From assembly GCA_014379625.1 (NCBI GenBank), contig JACMLJ010000036.1:62001-126000 (forward strand): a DNA stretch of 64,000 bases, given 5' to 3'. The notes beneath the pieces were generated by a model that had not been told where the DNA came from, made no database searches, and was given only the letters and a program-made list of their open reading frames with translations. This DNA comes from Ferruginibacter sp. Its GTDB lineage: Bacteria > Bacteroidota > Bacteroidia > Chitinophagales > Chitinophagaceae. Position numbers and translations under genes: made by a program. This document shows positions 1 through 7,294 of the stretch, one piece after another (within the stretch, counting starts at the first letter, position 1; each line of letters opens with the position of its first letter).

Positions 1-182
1 TTGGCATCACCATTATTTCTTTTGGTAAGGGTAATACCCAAAACGCCGGAAGCATTTACAGCATCCTGGCCGAAGGTTTCATAAAAGTCGCCCACCCGGA
101 ACAGCAGGATAGCATCAGGGTACCGGGCCTTGATAGCATTGTGCTGCTGCATGAGTGGGGTTTCCCCGGTTGACTTGGCCAT
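1..182 (-). CDS. mutS: DNA mismatch repair protein MutS, N-terminal fragment (runs off left edge)
   Basis: The minus strand reads from an ATG at 180-182 to the window edge without a stop, giving 60 residues. They match the mismatch-binding domain I of MutS, which clamps DNA and recognises mispaired bases. The Phe-x-Glu mismatch-reading motif is visible as GDFYETF (Phe33, Glu35), preceded by [16 protein letters not shown], the usual N-terminal helix region. The gene is cut by the window edge, so the ATPase domain cannot be checked. It is divergent from the methyltransferase gene at 360, and a perfect minus-strand TAnnTTTG element lies at 279-286, about 100 bases before the start codon. Assignment is firm for the family. 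Separating MutS1 from paralogues normally needs the rest of the protein, but the Phe-x-Glu motif points to MutS1. Confidence 0.9.
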   Translation of the reverse strand, partial: MAKSTGETPLMQQHNAIKARYPDAILLFRVGDFYETFGQDAVNASGVLGITLTKRNNGDA

Positions 183-359
183 AAGCTTAATGTGAAAATT
201 TGAAAATTCGATAATATGAAAATAAGGGCTGCCCTAATTTTCACAGTTTCATATCTCAAATTTGCTAATTTATTTGGGCAAAAATAAGGTCTTTATGATG
301 GTTTGCGATTTGTTTGTGAAAGTTGTGAATTACTTTTGCCGCAAATAAGTTAAGGTGCA
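183..359. promoter_or_regulatory. divergent mutS / methyltransferase promoter region with inverted repeats
   Basis: This spacer holds two likely promoters of the Bacteroidota type. On the plus strand TTTG at 309-312 is followed after 18 bases by TACTTTTG at 331-338, which fits the TTTG / TAnnTTTG pattern and would start transcription just before the gene at 360. On the minus strand TATTTTTG (279-286) fits a mutS promoter, although no clear upstream TTTG is seen. Between 191 and 245 there are degenerate GAAAATTT-type repeats. They contain an imperfect hairpin centred on AGGGC-T-GCCCT (225-235) and the perfect outer arms TGTGAAAATT (191-200) and AATTTTCACA (236-245). Confidence 0.5.
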
Positions 360-947
360 ATGATTAGAAAACTGGACATGGATGAGCTAAACCGGAAGTC
401 GGTGGAGGAGTTCAGGCAAGCTGAAAAAATACCGTTGATCGTGGTGCTCGAAAATATCCGGAGCGCCTATAATGTAGGCAGTGTGTTCAGAACGGCCGAT
501 GCATTTTTATTAGAAGCTATTTACATTTGCGGATATACCTGCATCCCCCCTCACAAGGAAATTAAGAAAACTGCATTGGGGGCCGAGGATAGTGTAGCCT
601 GGAAACATTTTGAAAAAACGGATTTGGCCATACAGGAATTACACAGACTGGGATATACAGTATATGCAGTAGAACAGGCGGAGGGGAGTATGATGTTGAA
701 TGATTTACATTTTGCAGCCGGTGATAAAACAGCGGTGATCTTTGGAAATGAAGTGACCGGTGTAGAGCAAAACACCATTCAGCAATGCGGCGGTTGTATC
801 GAGATACCGCAATATGGCATGAAGCATTCTTTGAATATTGCTACTGCGGTGGGGGTTGTATTGTGGGAACTGGTTAGGACGAGGAAGGCGCCCCGATTGG
901 CTAAGAAGGAGTTGCCCCCGACCCCTGGAGGGGAAGTCTTCAAATAG
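360..947 (+). CDS. TrmH/SpoU-family RNA 2'-O-ribose methyltransferase
   Basis: This 195-residue protein is a SPOUT-class methyltransferase that would transfer a methyl group from S-adenosylmethionine to a ribose 2'-OH of tRNA or rRNA. All three SpoU motifs are visible: motif 1 at residues 32-47 (NIRSAYNVGSVFRTAD, with the catalytic-type Arg), motif 2 at 128-136 (FGNEVTGVE) and motif 3 at 147-167 (IEIPQYGMKHSLNIATAVG), which forms the knot that binds the cofactor. It lacks the N-terminal substrate-binding extension of the longer family members, so it is a short, tRNA TrmH/TrmL-like form; the exact target cannot be told. Its last residues (ELPPTPGG) are encoded by a GC-rich palindrome at 922-933 that also occurs elsewhere in this window, so the tail looks like captured repeat DNA rather than conserved protein. 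The ATG at 360 follows a good promoter. Confidence 0.85.
   Translation: MIRKLDMDELNRKSVEEFRQAEKIPLIVVLENIRSAYNVGSVFRTADAFLLEAIYICGYTCIPPHKEIKKTALGAEDSVAWKHFEKTDLAIQELHRLGYTVYAVEQAEGSMMLNDLHFAAGDKTAVIFGNEVTGVEQNTIQQCGGCIEIPQYGMKHSLNIATAVGVVLWELVRTRKAPRLAKKELPPTPGGEVFK
922..933. repeat. GC-rich palindrome (CCCCT-GG-AGGGG) inside the 3' end of the methyltransferase gene
   Basis: The 12-base palindrome CCCCTGGAGGGG sits 12 bases before the stop codon. It has the same core as the palindromes at 12597-12610 and 12754-12767 (CCCCCT-NN-AGGGGG). This is a dispersed repeat family, here translated as TPGG. Confidence 0.6.
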
Positions 948-992
948 AATGCTATTTTCCCGCGACTGTTGACGGGGGGTTAAAACAAGTTA

Positions 993-1027
993 CAGCCCGC
1001 GAACCCCGGTAACAGCGGGGAGGGCTG
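993..1027. terminator. two-step hairpin between the methyltransferase and ubiA
   Basis: The outer arms CAGCCC (993-998) and GGGCTG (1022-1027) enclose the inner arms CCCCG (1004-1008) and CGGGG (1016-1020). The structure would be very stable, but no run of T follows it. It is either a terminator of the upstream gene or a structured 5' region of ubiA, whose ATG is 18 bases downstream. Confidence 0.4.
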
Positions 1028-1044
1028 GATATTAAAATTGATAA

Positions 1045-1965
1045 ATGAGTAATATAAAAAAATATTTAAGCCTGGTAAAATTCTCCCATACTATTTTCGC
1101 AATGCCATTTGCATTGATTGGTTTTTCTTTGGCAACTACGCAATTGAGTCACCAGTTGAACCTGGTGGAAACTATCGGGTTTGTTTCGGGAAATAAAGTT
1201 GTTATTAGCTGGAAGGAGCTGGGGATTAAATTTTTACTGGTGATCCTCTGTATGATATTTGCCCGCAGCGCCGCCATGGCATTTAACCGTTACCTCGACA
1301 GGAGCTTTGATGCAAAAAATCCCAGGACGGCCATCAGGGAAATTCCGGCAGGTATTATTTCTAAAGAAAACGCTTTGCGTTTTGTGATCATCAATTGCAT
1401 ATTATTTGTAGCGGCCACTTTTTTTATAAACCGGATCTGTTTTTATTTATCGCCGGTAGCCTTATTCGTTATTTTATTTTATAGCTATACCAAACGCTTT
1501 ACAGCGCTCTGTCACCTTGTACTGGGGGTTGGATTAAGCCTTGCCCCAATCGGCGCTTACCTGGCTGTTGCCGCCAGGTTTGATGTATTGCCCGTTTTAT
1601 TTTCTTTCACTGTATTATTTTGGGTAAGTGGTTTTGATATCATTTATGCATTACAGGATGAAGCTTTTGACAAATCACAAAACCTGCATTCTATACCGGC
1701 TGTACTGGGTAAGTCAAAGGCATTAAGGGTGTCAGAATTATTACATTTATTATCCGCAGCCTGTGTGGTATATGGCGGAATTTATGGACATTTTGGTTGG
1801 TTATACTGGATGGGGATCGCTGTATTTATTGCCATGCTGATTTATCAGCATACGATCGTAAAGCCCAATGATCTTACAAAGGTAAACATCGCATTTATGA
1901 CCGCCAATGGTATTGCATCCGTGGTTTTCGCTGTATTTGTACTATTAGATATTTTTTTATTGTAG
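1045..1965 (+). CDS. ubiA: UbiA-family polyprenyltransferase (4-hydroxybenzoate polyprenyltransferase-like)
   Basis: This 306-residue integral membrane protein belongs to the UbiA superfamily, which attaches a polyprenyl chain to an aromatic ring in quinone synthesis. The two Mg-diphosphate-binding aspartate motifs are visible: N81-x3-D85-x3-D89 (NRYLDRSFD) and D198-x6-D205-x3-D209 (DIIYALQDEAFD). Strongly hydrophobic segments surround them, consistent with the family's nine-helix fold. Bacteroidota make menaquinone, so the likely role is the prenylation step of menaquinone synthesis, possibly the futalosine-pathway enzyme MqnP, which closely resembles UbiA. The sequence alone does not separate the two. 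The ATG at 1045 is the first in frame. A long hairpin overlaps the stop codon. Confidence 0.85.
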   Translation: MSNIKKYLSLVKFSHTIFAMPFALIGFSLATTQLSHQLNLVETIGFVSGNKVVISWKELGIKFLLVILCMIFARSAAMAFNRYLDRSFDAKNPRTAIREIPAGIISKENALRFVIINCILFVAATFFINRICFYLSPVALFVILFYSYTKRFTALCHLVLGVGLSLAPIGAYLAVAARFDVLPVLFSFTVLFWVSGFDIIYALQDEAFDKSQNLHSIPAVLGKSKALRVSELLHLLSAACVVYGGIYGHFGWLYWMGIAVFIAMLIYQHTIVKPNDLTKVNIAFMTANGIASVVFAVFVLLDIFLL

Positions 1966-2004
1966 GATCAGGCCGTTGTAGGACCAGGCCGCGGCCTGAT
2001 CCTA
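1963..2004. terminator. 13-bp perfect hairpin overlapping the ubiA stop codon
   Basis: The arms TAGGATCAGGCCG (1963-1975) and CGGCCTGATCCTA (1992-2004) are perfectly complementary with a 16-base loop. The left arm is present twice in direct orientation: GTAGGATCAGGCCG at 1962-1975 and GTAGGACCAGGCCG at 1978-1991. Either copy could pair with the right arm. No run of T follows, so it may act as a weak terminator or an mRNA 3'-end stabiliser. Confidence 0.5.
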
Positions 2005-2027
2005 TAACATTATTCATACATTTGCCC

Positions 2028-2441
2028 ATGGCCCGGATATTAGCGATCGACTACGGTGGAAAAAGAACAGGACTGGCGGTAACAGACCCCTTACAGATCA
2101 TTGCTACCGGGCTGGCTACCATCGATTCAAAAGAATTGATCCCTTACCTGAAAAAATATTTCTCTGCCGAGTTGGTAGAATTGATTGTTATCGGGCTCCC
2201 CAAAAACTGGGATGAAACCGATACCCATGGCACCCCGTTGGTGGAAGAAGCGATTAAGAAATTACAAAAGGAGTTTCCCGGAATACCATTGAAAACAGTG
2301 GATGAACGATATACCTCCAAAATGGCGAAAGATGCCATGCTGCAAATGGGCATGAAGAAAAAAGACAGGCGGATCAAGGGTAATGTGGATATAATTGCCG
2401 CCACGATCATTTTACAGGAGTACTTGCAAAGCAATCCATAG
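2028..2441 (+). CDS. ruvX: RuvX/YqgF-type Holliday junction resolvase-like protein
   Basis: The protein is 137 residues, the usual length for the YqgF family (RNase H fold). These proteins are implicated in processing of branched DNA and of pre-16S rRNA ends. The N-terminus MARILAIDYGGKRTGLAVTD carries the first metal-binding Asp of the RNase H fold, VDERYTS is the conserved middle motif, and DIIAAT near residue 125 supplies the C-terminal Asp. The ATG at 2028 was chosen over an in-frame TTG two codons earlier because the family begins with MxRILAIDYG. A perfect TAnnTTTG element (TACATTTG, 2017-2024) ends only 3 bases before that ATG, so the transcript may be leaderless. Confidence 0.88.
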   Translation: MARILAIDYGGKRTGLAVTDPLQIIATGLATIDSKELIPYLKKYFSAELVELIVIGLPKNWDETDTHGTPLVEEAIKKLQKEFPGIPLKTVDERYTSKMAKDAMLQMGMKKKDRRIKGNVDIIAATIILQEYLQSNP

Positions 2442-2476
2442 GAAATCTGTAAATTTGTGCGCAAAAGCGAAAGTTT

Positions 2477-2490
2477 GGCAGGAACCTGCC
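2477..2490. terminator. short palindrome after ruvX
   Basis: GGCAGG-AA-CCTGCC is a perfect 6-bp inverted repeat with a two-base centre, 36 bases after the ruvX stop. It could be a weak terminator or a protein-binding palindrome. No T run follows. Confidence 0.3.
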
Positions 2491-2652
2491 TTAAGTAGTT
2501 TATTTAAATAAAAATAATTGCATTCCGGATCATCTCAAACAAACGTCACAGGGATTCATCAAAAACTGGTAAAACCCCTTTAATGCTTTTGTTCGCCAGC
2601 ACAGCCGGGATAGGGGTATAGAAACAGCAATAAAGTTTTCCAAAAAATAGTT

Positions 2653-3231
2653 ATGATTTTACCAATAGTAGCCTACGGCTCACCCGTATTAAGAAAAGTA
2701 TGCAAGGATATAAACCCTGATTACCCGGGACTCGAAAAACTCATCGCCGATATGTGGGAGACCATGTACAACAGTAATGGAGTTGGATTGGCAGCCCCGC
2801 AGGTGAATAAAGAAATCCGCCTGTTTATGATTGATAGTACCCAGGTATTTGCTAACCTCGAAGAAGATGAACAGGACCTTTACCCGGATGGCCCTGGGTT
2901 TAAGGGGACTTTTATCAATGCGCATATTACCAAGGTAGAAGGCGAGGAATGGAGTTACAATGAAGGCTGCCTGAGCATACCCAAGATCAGGGAAGATGTA
3001 TTTAGGGGCGAACAGGTTACCCTCCATTTTATGGATGAAAATTTTCAATCCCATACCCAAACCTTTAACGGGATCACTGCAAGGGTAGTATTACACGAAT
3101 ACGATCATATAGAAGGGAAATTATTTATCGACTACATAAAACCATTAAAACGAACTTTATTAAAAAGAAAGTTATCTGACATCAGCAAGGGTAAGATAAG
3201 TGTGGATTACAGAATGGTTTTTCCAAAATAA
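2653..3231 (+). CDS. def: peptide deformylase
   Basis: Peptide deformylase removes the formyl group from the initiator methionine of new proteins. This 192-residue protein shows all three family motifs: GVGLAAPQ at 43-50 (motif I), EGCLSIP at 104-110 with the metal ligand Cys106 (motif II), and HEYDH at 148-152 with ligands His148 and His152 and the catalytic Glu149 (motif III). An insertion of about 20 acidic residues (near 66-83) between motifs I and II is the main departure from the E. coli protein. The ATG at 2653 gives the expected MILPIVAYG start. Its neighbours are housekeeping genes on the same strand, with no sign of a tight operon. Confidence 0.95.
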   Translation: MILPIVAYGSPVLRKVCKDINPDYPGLEKLIADMWETMYNSNGVGLAAPQVNKEIRLFMIDSTQVFANLEEDEQDLYPDGPGFKGTFINAHITKVEGEEWSYNEGCLSIPKIREDVFRGEQVTLHFMDENFQSHTQTFNGITARVVLHEYDHIEGKLFIDYIKPLKRTLLKRKLSDISKGKISVDYRMVFPK

Positions 3232-3322
3232 CTTCCTTCACCCGCGTTACGGAAAACAAGCATCCTTCATTATACCGTGTACCCCTCAACAGCGTTTAAT
3301 ATAATTGTAATAATTTGCAGGT

Positions 3323-4270
3323 ATGATTAAGCCGATCGTACCTTTTTTTATTTATATCATTTTTTGTGGTCATATATCCGCGCAAAACAATAATGATACA
3401 GCCATTATGGTTGGAAAAAAAATTATTACACTCAGCGAAGTGGTACTAAATAATAAACTGAATGTTCCCGGCTTTATTGACCGAATAAAAAACGACACCA
3501 CATTTTACAAAGCTTTCCTTAACCTGCATGTGTTAGGATATACAGCCATCAATGATGTAAGGATGCTGAGGAAAAACGGGTCATCGCAGGCTTCCTGTTT
3601 CAGTAAAACAAAACAGGTAGTAGAACATAATTGCAGGAGGATGGAAGTATTGGAAGAGCAGGTAGCCGGTGATTATTATGTGGGGGATCATCAATACAAT
3701 TATTATACCGCCCAAATGTACGCCTCTCTCTTTTTTGCTACCGGAACTATTTGCGGCGAAAATAATATAGTTGCCGGCAGCCAGTTTAGCCTGGAAGGTA
3801 AAAGCGGGATAGAAAAACACAAAGAGCAATTAAAGATGCTGTTTTTTAATCCCGGGAAAAGGATAAAAGGCCTTCCGTTTATTTCCGGTAAAACCGCCAT
3901 TTATGATGATGATATGTCGGATATCTACGACATGAGTATCGACATGGATGATTACAATAAAACCAGTTGCTATATATTTACACAAAAAGTAAAATCCGGC
4001 CAGGAAGGCAGGGCCGTGGTGGATGAAATGACCACCTGGTTCAATGATAAAACCTTTGAAGTGGTTGCAAGAAATTACTCCTTAAGTTATGATGCGGGTG
4101 TATACGATTTTAAAGTAAAGATGGAAGTGCAGATGACCCATTTTGGGAACTACCTGGTTCCTTCCCTGATCCGCTACAATGGCAACTGGAAGGCTGTTTT
4201 TAAAAAACGGGAGCGGGGGGTGTTTACAGCAACCTTGTTTGATTTTGCCCCTGGACATGCAACCCATTAA
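3323..4270 (+). CDS. secreted protein of unknown function
   Basis: I do not recognise this 315-residue protein. It starts with a clear signal peptide (hydrophobic MIKPIVPFFIYIIFCGHISA, cleavage probably after SAQ near residue 21), so it is exported to the periplasm or outer membrane. No lipobox is present. The mature part is mixed alpha/beta, rich in aromatic residues and short acidic stretches (DDDMSDIYDMSIDMDD near residues 194-209). Its C-terminal half reads like the alternating strands of outer-membrane-associated proteins that describe how a substrate is carried (EVQMTHFGNYLVPSLI). It could be a lipoprotein-sorting-like fold, but that is only an impression. The ATG follows an AATTTGC element by 6 bases, suggesting a very short or absent 5' leader. 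Confidence 0.7.
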   Translation: MIKPIVPFFIYIIFCGHISAQNNNDTAIMVGKKIITLSEVVLNNKLNVPGFIDRIKNDTTFYKAFLNLHVLGYTAINDVRMLRKNGSSQASCFSKTKQVVEHNCRRMEVLEEQVAGDYYVGDHQYNYYTAQMYASLFFATGTICGENNIVAGSQFSLEGKSGIEKHKEQLKMLFFNPGKRIKGLPFISGKTAIYDDDMSDIYDMSIDMDDYNKTSCYIFTQKVKSGQEGRAVVDEMTTWFNDKTFEVVARNYSLSYDAGVYDFKVKMEVQMTHFGNYLVPSLIRYNGNWKAVFKKRERGVFTATLFDFAPGHATH

Positions 4271-4293
4271 ATTTTCCTGTATGATACCGCTTC

Positions 4294-5400
4294 TTAGAAG
4301 CTGGAAGCTTTTACTAACCCCTTTAAATACGTTTCATCAACACCCGCCCCTAAACCCGGGGTATCCGGCACCGTTACTACTCCTTTACTGTCATAAGAAA
4401 TACCACCCGTCACGTGATCCTCCATAAACATTAGTGGTGTATCAAAGTCGTAATAAATAATCGTCTCGCTGGCAAGCGCCAAATGCGCCGCCGCGGTAAA
4501 TGCCAGCCGGGATTCTAAAAAGCCGCCTATTTGTATTTTTATTCCATTGGCTTCGGCCATTTGAAGGATTTTTAGTGCTTTAGAAATTCCGGATGATTTG
4601 CCCAGCTTTACATTGAAATAGTCACAAGCCTCCAGGTCTAAGAGGCGCTTTGCATCATGGTGGTCGCAGCAGGATTCATCCGCCATTATTTTAATGGGGC
4701 TTTGTTTGCGGATACCGGCCAGTTCCATATAATTCCACCGGGGTATGGGTTCTTCGCAATGCTGGATATTATAGGGGGCCAACTGGTTTAGTATACTGAT
4801 CGCTGTGGGTACATCCCATCCCTGGTTAGCGTCTATGCGTACCGGTATTTCAATGCCCACCGCTGCCCTGATCAGCCTGATGCGCTCCACGTCTTTTTCG
4901 GGTTGCCCCAACTTAACCTTAATTACCTGGAAACCATTCGCTTTTATTTTCGCGGCATCTTCCGCCATTTTTTGCGGGGCATCAATACTTACCGTATAAT
5001 CGGTGATGATCTTTTTGTTTTTGTTGCCTCCCAAAAAAGCATACAAGGGTATCCCGGCATGCTGTGCGGCAATATCATACAATGCTATATCAAAGGCGCT
5101 TTTGATGCTGCTGTTGGCATAAATCACACTATCCATGGCAAGGGTGCAGGATGGAATATCCAGCGGGTTCTTCCCTTTTAAAATTTTCGCTAAATACTGT
5201 GCCACCACAAAGCAGGTATCCATGCTTTCCCCGTTGATCATCATAAATGGACTGCACTCACCATAACCGGTCATCCCGTTACTGCTGTTAATTCTCACAA
5301 TCACATTTTCAGCATGGGTTAATATGCCCAAAGAAATTTTGAAGGGTTCCTTCAGCGGGATAGGGGATTTATATATTTCGATGGATTTGATTGTAACCAT
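4294..5400 (-). CDS. L-Ala-D/L-Glu (dipeptide) epimerase, enolase superfamily
   Basis: This 368-residue protein belongs to the muconate lactonising enzyme branch of the enolase superfamily. Dipeptide epimerases interconvert the stereochemistry of the second residue in dipeptides such as L-Ala-D-Glu released from peptidoglycan. Catalytic residues are in place: the Lys-x-Lys pair K161/K163 (IKVKLG), metal ligands D190 (RIDAN), E216 (CEEP) and D241 (ADES), and the opposite-face base K265 (FNVKLG). The DFD motif at 318-320, typical of dipeptide epimerases, is also present. The exact dipeptide specificity cannot be read from the sequence. It lies 97 bases downstream of the helical-repeat gene on the same strand and converges with the secreted protein gene at 4270. 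Confidence 0.87.
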   Translation of the reverse strand: MVTIKSIEIYKSPIPLKEPFKISLGILTHAENVIVRINSSNGMTGYGECSPFMMINGESMDTCFVVAQYLAKILKGKNPLDIPSCTLAMDSVIYANSSIKSAFDIALYDIAAQHAGIPLYAFLGGNKNKKIITDYTVSIDAPQKMAEDAAKIKANGFQVIKVKLGQPEKDVERIRLIRAAVGIEIPVRIDANQGWDVPTAISILNQLAPYNIQHCEEPIPRWNYMELAGIRKQSPIKIMADESCCDHHDAKRLLDLEACDYFNVKLGKSSGISKALKILQMAEANGIKIQIGGFLESRLAFTAAAHLALASETIIYYDFDTPLMFMEDHVTGGISYDSKGVVTVPDTPGLGAGVDETYLKGLVKASSF

Positions 5401-5497
5401 ATTATTTAATTGGATTGTTGGTTGGTACCCGGGCTATCTATTCATTGTAAGGGAATTGACCTATCCGGTTTTGTCAATCGGGAGTAGTACAATGAAT

Positions 5498-7093
5498 TTA
5501 ACCAGCGGCCAATCGCATAGTATCCGGGGAAGATGGAGGCATAGCCGAATGCCGGTCGCGCTTGCCCTCAAACTTTCGCTTCATCACTTCCTGTACCGGT
5601 ATATTTTCCATTTTACTTTCCAGCCAAGAAATAATATCCAGGTACATAAATGCCCTTGTTTCAAAACGGTTGTTTTGGAGCGACCTTAATTTTTCCAACA
5701 ATTTTTCCAGCTCAGGCTTAATATCCCTAACGGATACATGAAAGGAACTGCGTATGAATTTAAAGATAGCCTCTTCCACCACGCTAAGGTTCTGCATCCT
5801 TGCCATAAAGCGGTACACTGATTTTATCAGGTGGTCAAGTATATCTTCGTTACCCAGTTCAAAATGCGCTATCAGGTGCAACAGCCGGCTGTAGCATTGC
5901 AGGTCGGTCCGCAGGTCAACCTTCCAGTTGATGATCTTATTTAAATAGTCAATTGCATTTTCATAATTGCCGCTGCCAAAATACAGGCAGGCTATCTTAT
6001 AATAAAAAACAAGTATACGGTGCCTGTCGAGGTATATTTCGTAAGCCTTTATTTTTTCTTCAATATCCGGGATCAACGCCAACCCTTCCGTAAAACTGCC
6101 TTCTAAAAAATGCTTATTAAATATCGAGATGGTACTGTACACAAAACATTGTATACGGTTATTTACATTGTTTTGAACCAGGTCGCTTTTACAGAAACGG
6201 TCAAATATAGCAATGGTTTCAATTAGTTTTTTGTGGTTACCGAGGTCAAAATGTGACCCCATCAGGTTGTGCATGCCTTTAATATAATGGGCTGTTTCAA
6301 TTTCAAGCATAAAGGGCGCTTCGTTAAAAAGGTCTACCCACTTTTGCGTATACCGGTAGTATTGCAAAAAATCCTGCCGGATAAAAGCGTTCCAGCAATA
6401 ACTCTGGTACAGATACAGCCGCTCGTAAAAACTTTTGCATTCCGAAGTTTTATTACCCAACCTGGTCGTGAAGAATTGCTGAACGGCCACTGTCTCTTCT
6501 TCATTCCTGCTATGCCCGTTTTTAATATACCAGCTATACAACTGCAATGATAAATTAGAAAGCTGCGATACCAGGGCCAGGCTATTACTTACCTGATCCG
6601 ATTCCATACTTAAATGATCGGCCCTGTCCTGCATACTTCGGGTAATATACAGCGCTTCTATCTTTTTTTCAAAAAACAGCACCTGTTGCAGGTAAGTAAA
6701 CTGGTTATGTATTTTTGCCTGATCCTTCAGCCTGTCTAATATTTTCAGGCTCTGGTAATACAACCCTTTGTTGTACAAAATACGGGCATAGTCCATTTGC
6801 TCATGTAACGCAATGTCGATACTTTCATCATTGATCAATCGCAGGCTGCTGAGAATTTGTTTATATAAATGTGCTTTCAGGTTACTGAGCTGCTGCTTTT
6901 TGATGCGCTCATTTTTTTTCAGCAAAACAGATTCATCATAATCATCCATCTTGTCGAGCGCATCAAACAATTGCACGCTTTTCAGCTCTTCCGAAGAGGA
7001 ATTCCGGGTGGCATATAACTTAAAATTGCGCTTTTCACTTTTTTCAAGCGATTTGATAAGTTGAAATAAAGGGTCTGTACTCCTGTTGGGCAT
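5498..7093 (-). CDS. cytoplasmic helical-repeat (TPR-like) protein of unknown function
   Basis: This 531-residue protein has no signal peptide and no catalytic motif that I recognise. It is almost entirely alpha-helical with many regularly spaced aromatic and leucine positions (for example ARILYNKGLYYQSLKILDRL around residue 130 and IACLYFGSGNYENAIDYLNKI around 365). These resemble tetratricopeptide repeats, so it is probably a protein-protein interaction scaffold. Similar lineage-specific proteins are common in Chitinophagaceae but have no assigned role that I know of. It is divergent from leuA, separated by about 200 bases that contain the candidate leu leader. Its C-terminus (KRKFEGKRDRHSAMPPSSPD) is basic and looks disordered. 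Confidence 0.7.
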   Translation of the reverse strand: MPNRSTDPLFQLIKSLEKSEKRNFKLYATRNSSSEELKSVQLFDALDKMDDYDESVLLKKNERIKKQQLSNLKAHLYKQILSSLRLINDESIDIALHEQMDYARILYNKGLYYQSLKILDRLKDQAKIHNQFTYLQQVLFFEKKIEALYITRSMQDRADHLSMESDQVSNSLALVSQLSNLSLQLYSWYIKNGHSRNEEETVAVQQFFTTRLGNKTSECKSFYERLYLYQSYCWNAFIRQDFLQYYRYTQKWVDLFNEAPFMLEIETAHYIKGMHNLMGSHFDLGNHKKLIETIAIFDRFCKSDLVQNNVNNRIQCFVYSTISIFNKHFLEGSFTEGLALIPDIEEKIKAYEIYLDRHRILVFYYKIACLYFGSGNYENAIDYLNKIINWKVDLRTDLQCYSRLLHLIAHFELGNEDILDHLIKSVYRFMARMQNLSVVEEAIFKFIRSSFHVSVRDIKPELEKLLEKLRSLQNNRFETRAFMYLDIISWLESKMENIPVQEVMKRKFEGKRDRHSAMPPSSPDTMRLAAG

Positions 7094-7144
7094 CGTAATA
7101 TAGTTTCGTTTAATTCCTTACTGGTGCAGTGTTTTAGCCAAAAA

Positions 7145-7183
7145 TGGGGGGTTTATATAACGTAATAATAGTAACAATTTAGT
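7145..7183 (+). CDS. candidate branched-chain amino acid leader peptide (MGGLYNVIIVTI)
   Basis: An ATG at 7145 opens a 12-codon frame that ends at TAG 7181-7183 and reads MGGLYNVIIVTI. Six of the 12 residues are Leu, Ile or Val, including the run V-I-I-V. The frame lies 111 bases before leuA, first gene of the leu/ilv cluster, and is followed by stacked alternative stems and a terminator-like hairpin. This is the layout of leader-peptide attenuators such as those before ilv operons of proteobacteria. A poor -7-like element (TGTTTTAG, 7130-7137) would place the transcript start just before the ATG. It is a prediction from sequence only; such a short frame could occur by chance. Confidence 0.55.
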
Positions 7184-7276
7184 AATGTAAAGCGGTTATA
7201 TACCGTTATATTCGTAACTCAAAGGTTAATTGAAAAAATTAGAGACCCCATTCAACATTATAATTAACCTGTTTTA
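7155..7276 (+). promoter_or_regulatory. leuA attenuator: competing stems and terminator-like hairpin
   Basis: Leader codons 7155-7162 (TATATAAC) can pair with GTTATATA at 7196-7203, while the overlapping 7156-7163 (ATATAACG) can instead pair with CGTTATAT at 7205-7212. The segment 7194-7206 (CGGT-TATAT-ACCG) can also fold on itself. Downstream, AGGTTAATTGAA (7224-7235) pairs with TTTAATTAACCT (7259-7270) in a 12-bp stem with one G-U pair, followed by GTTTTATCT and then the leuA ATG at 7295. The loop holds CCCCAT (7247-7252), complementary to the leader start ATGGGG (7145-7150). These mutually exclusive pairings fit a ribosome-stalling switch. Which conformer wins cannot be decided by eye. Confidence 0.5.
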
Positions 7277-7294
7277 TCTAAATGTACTATTTCT

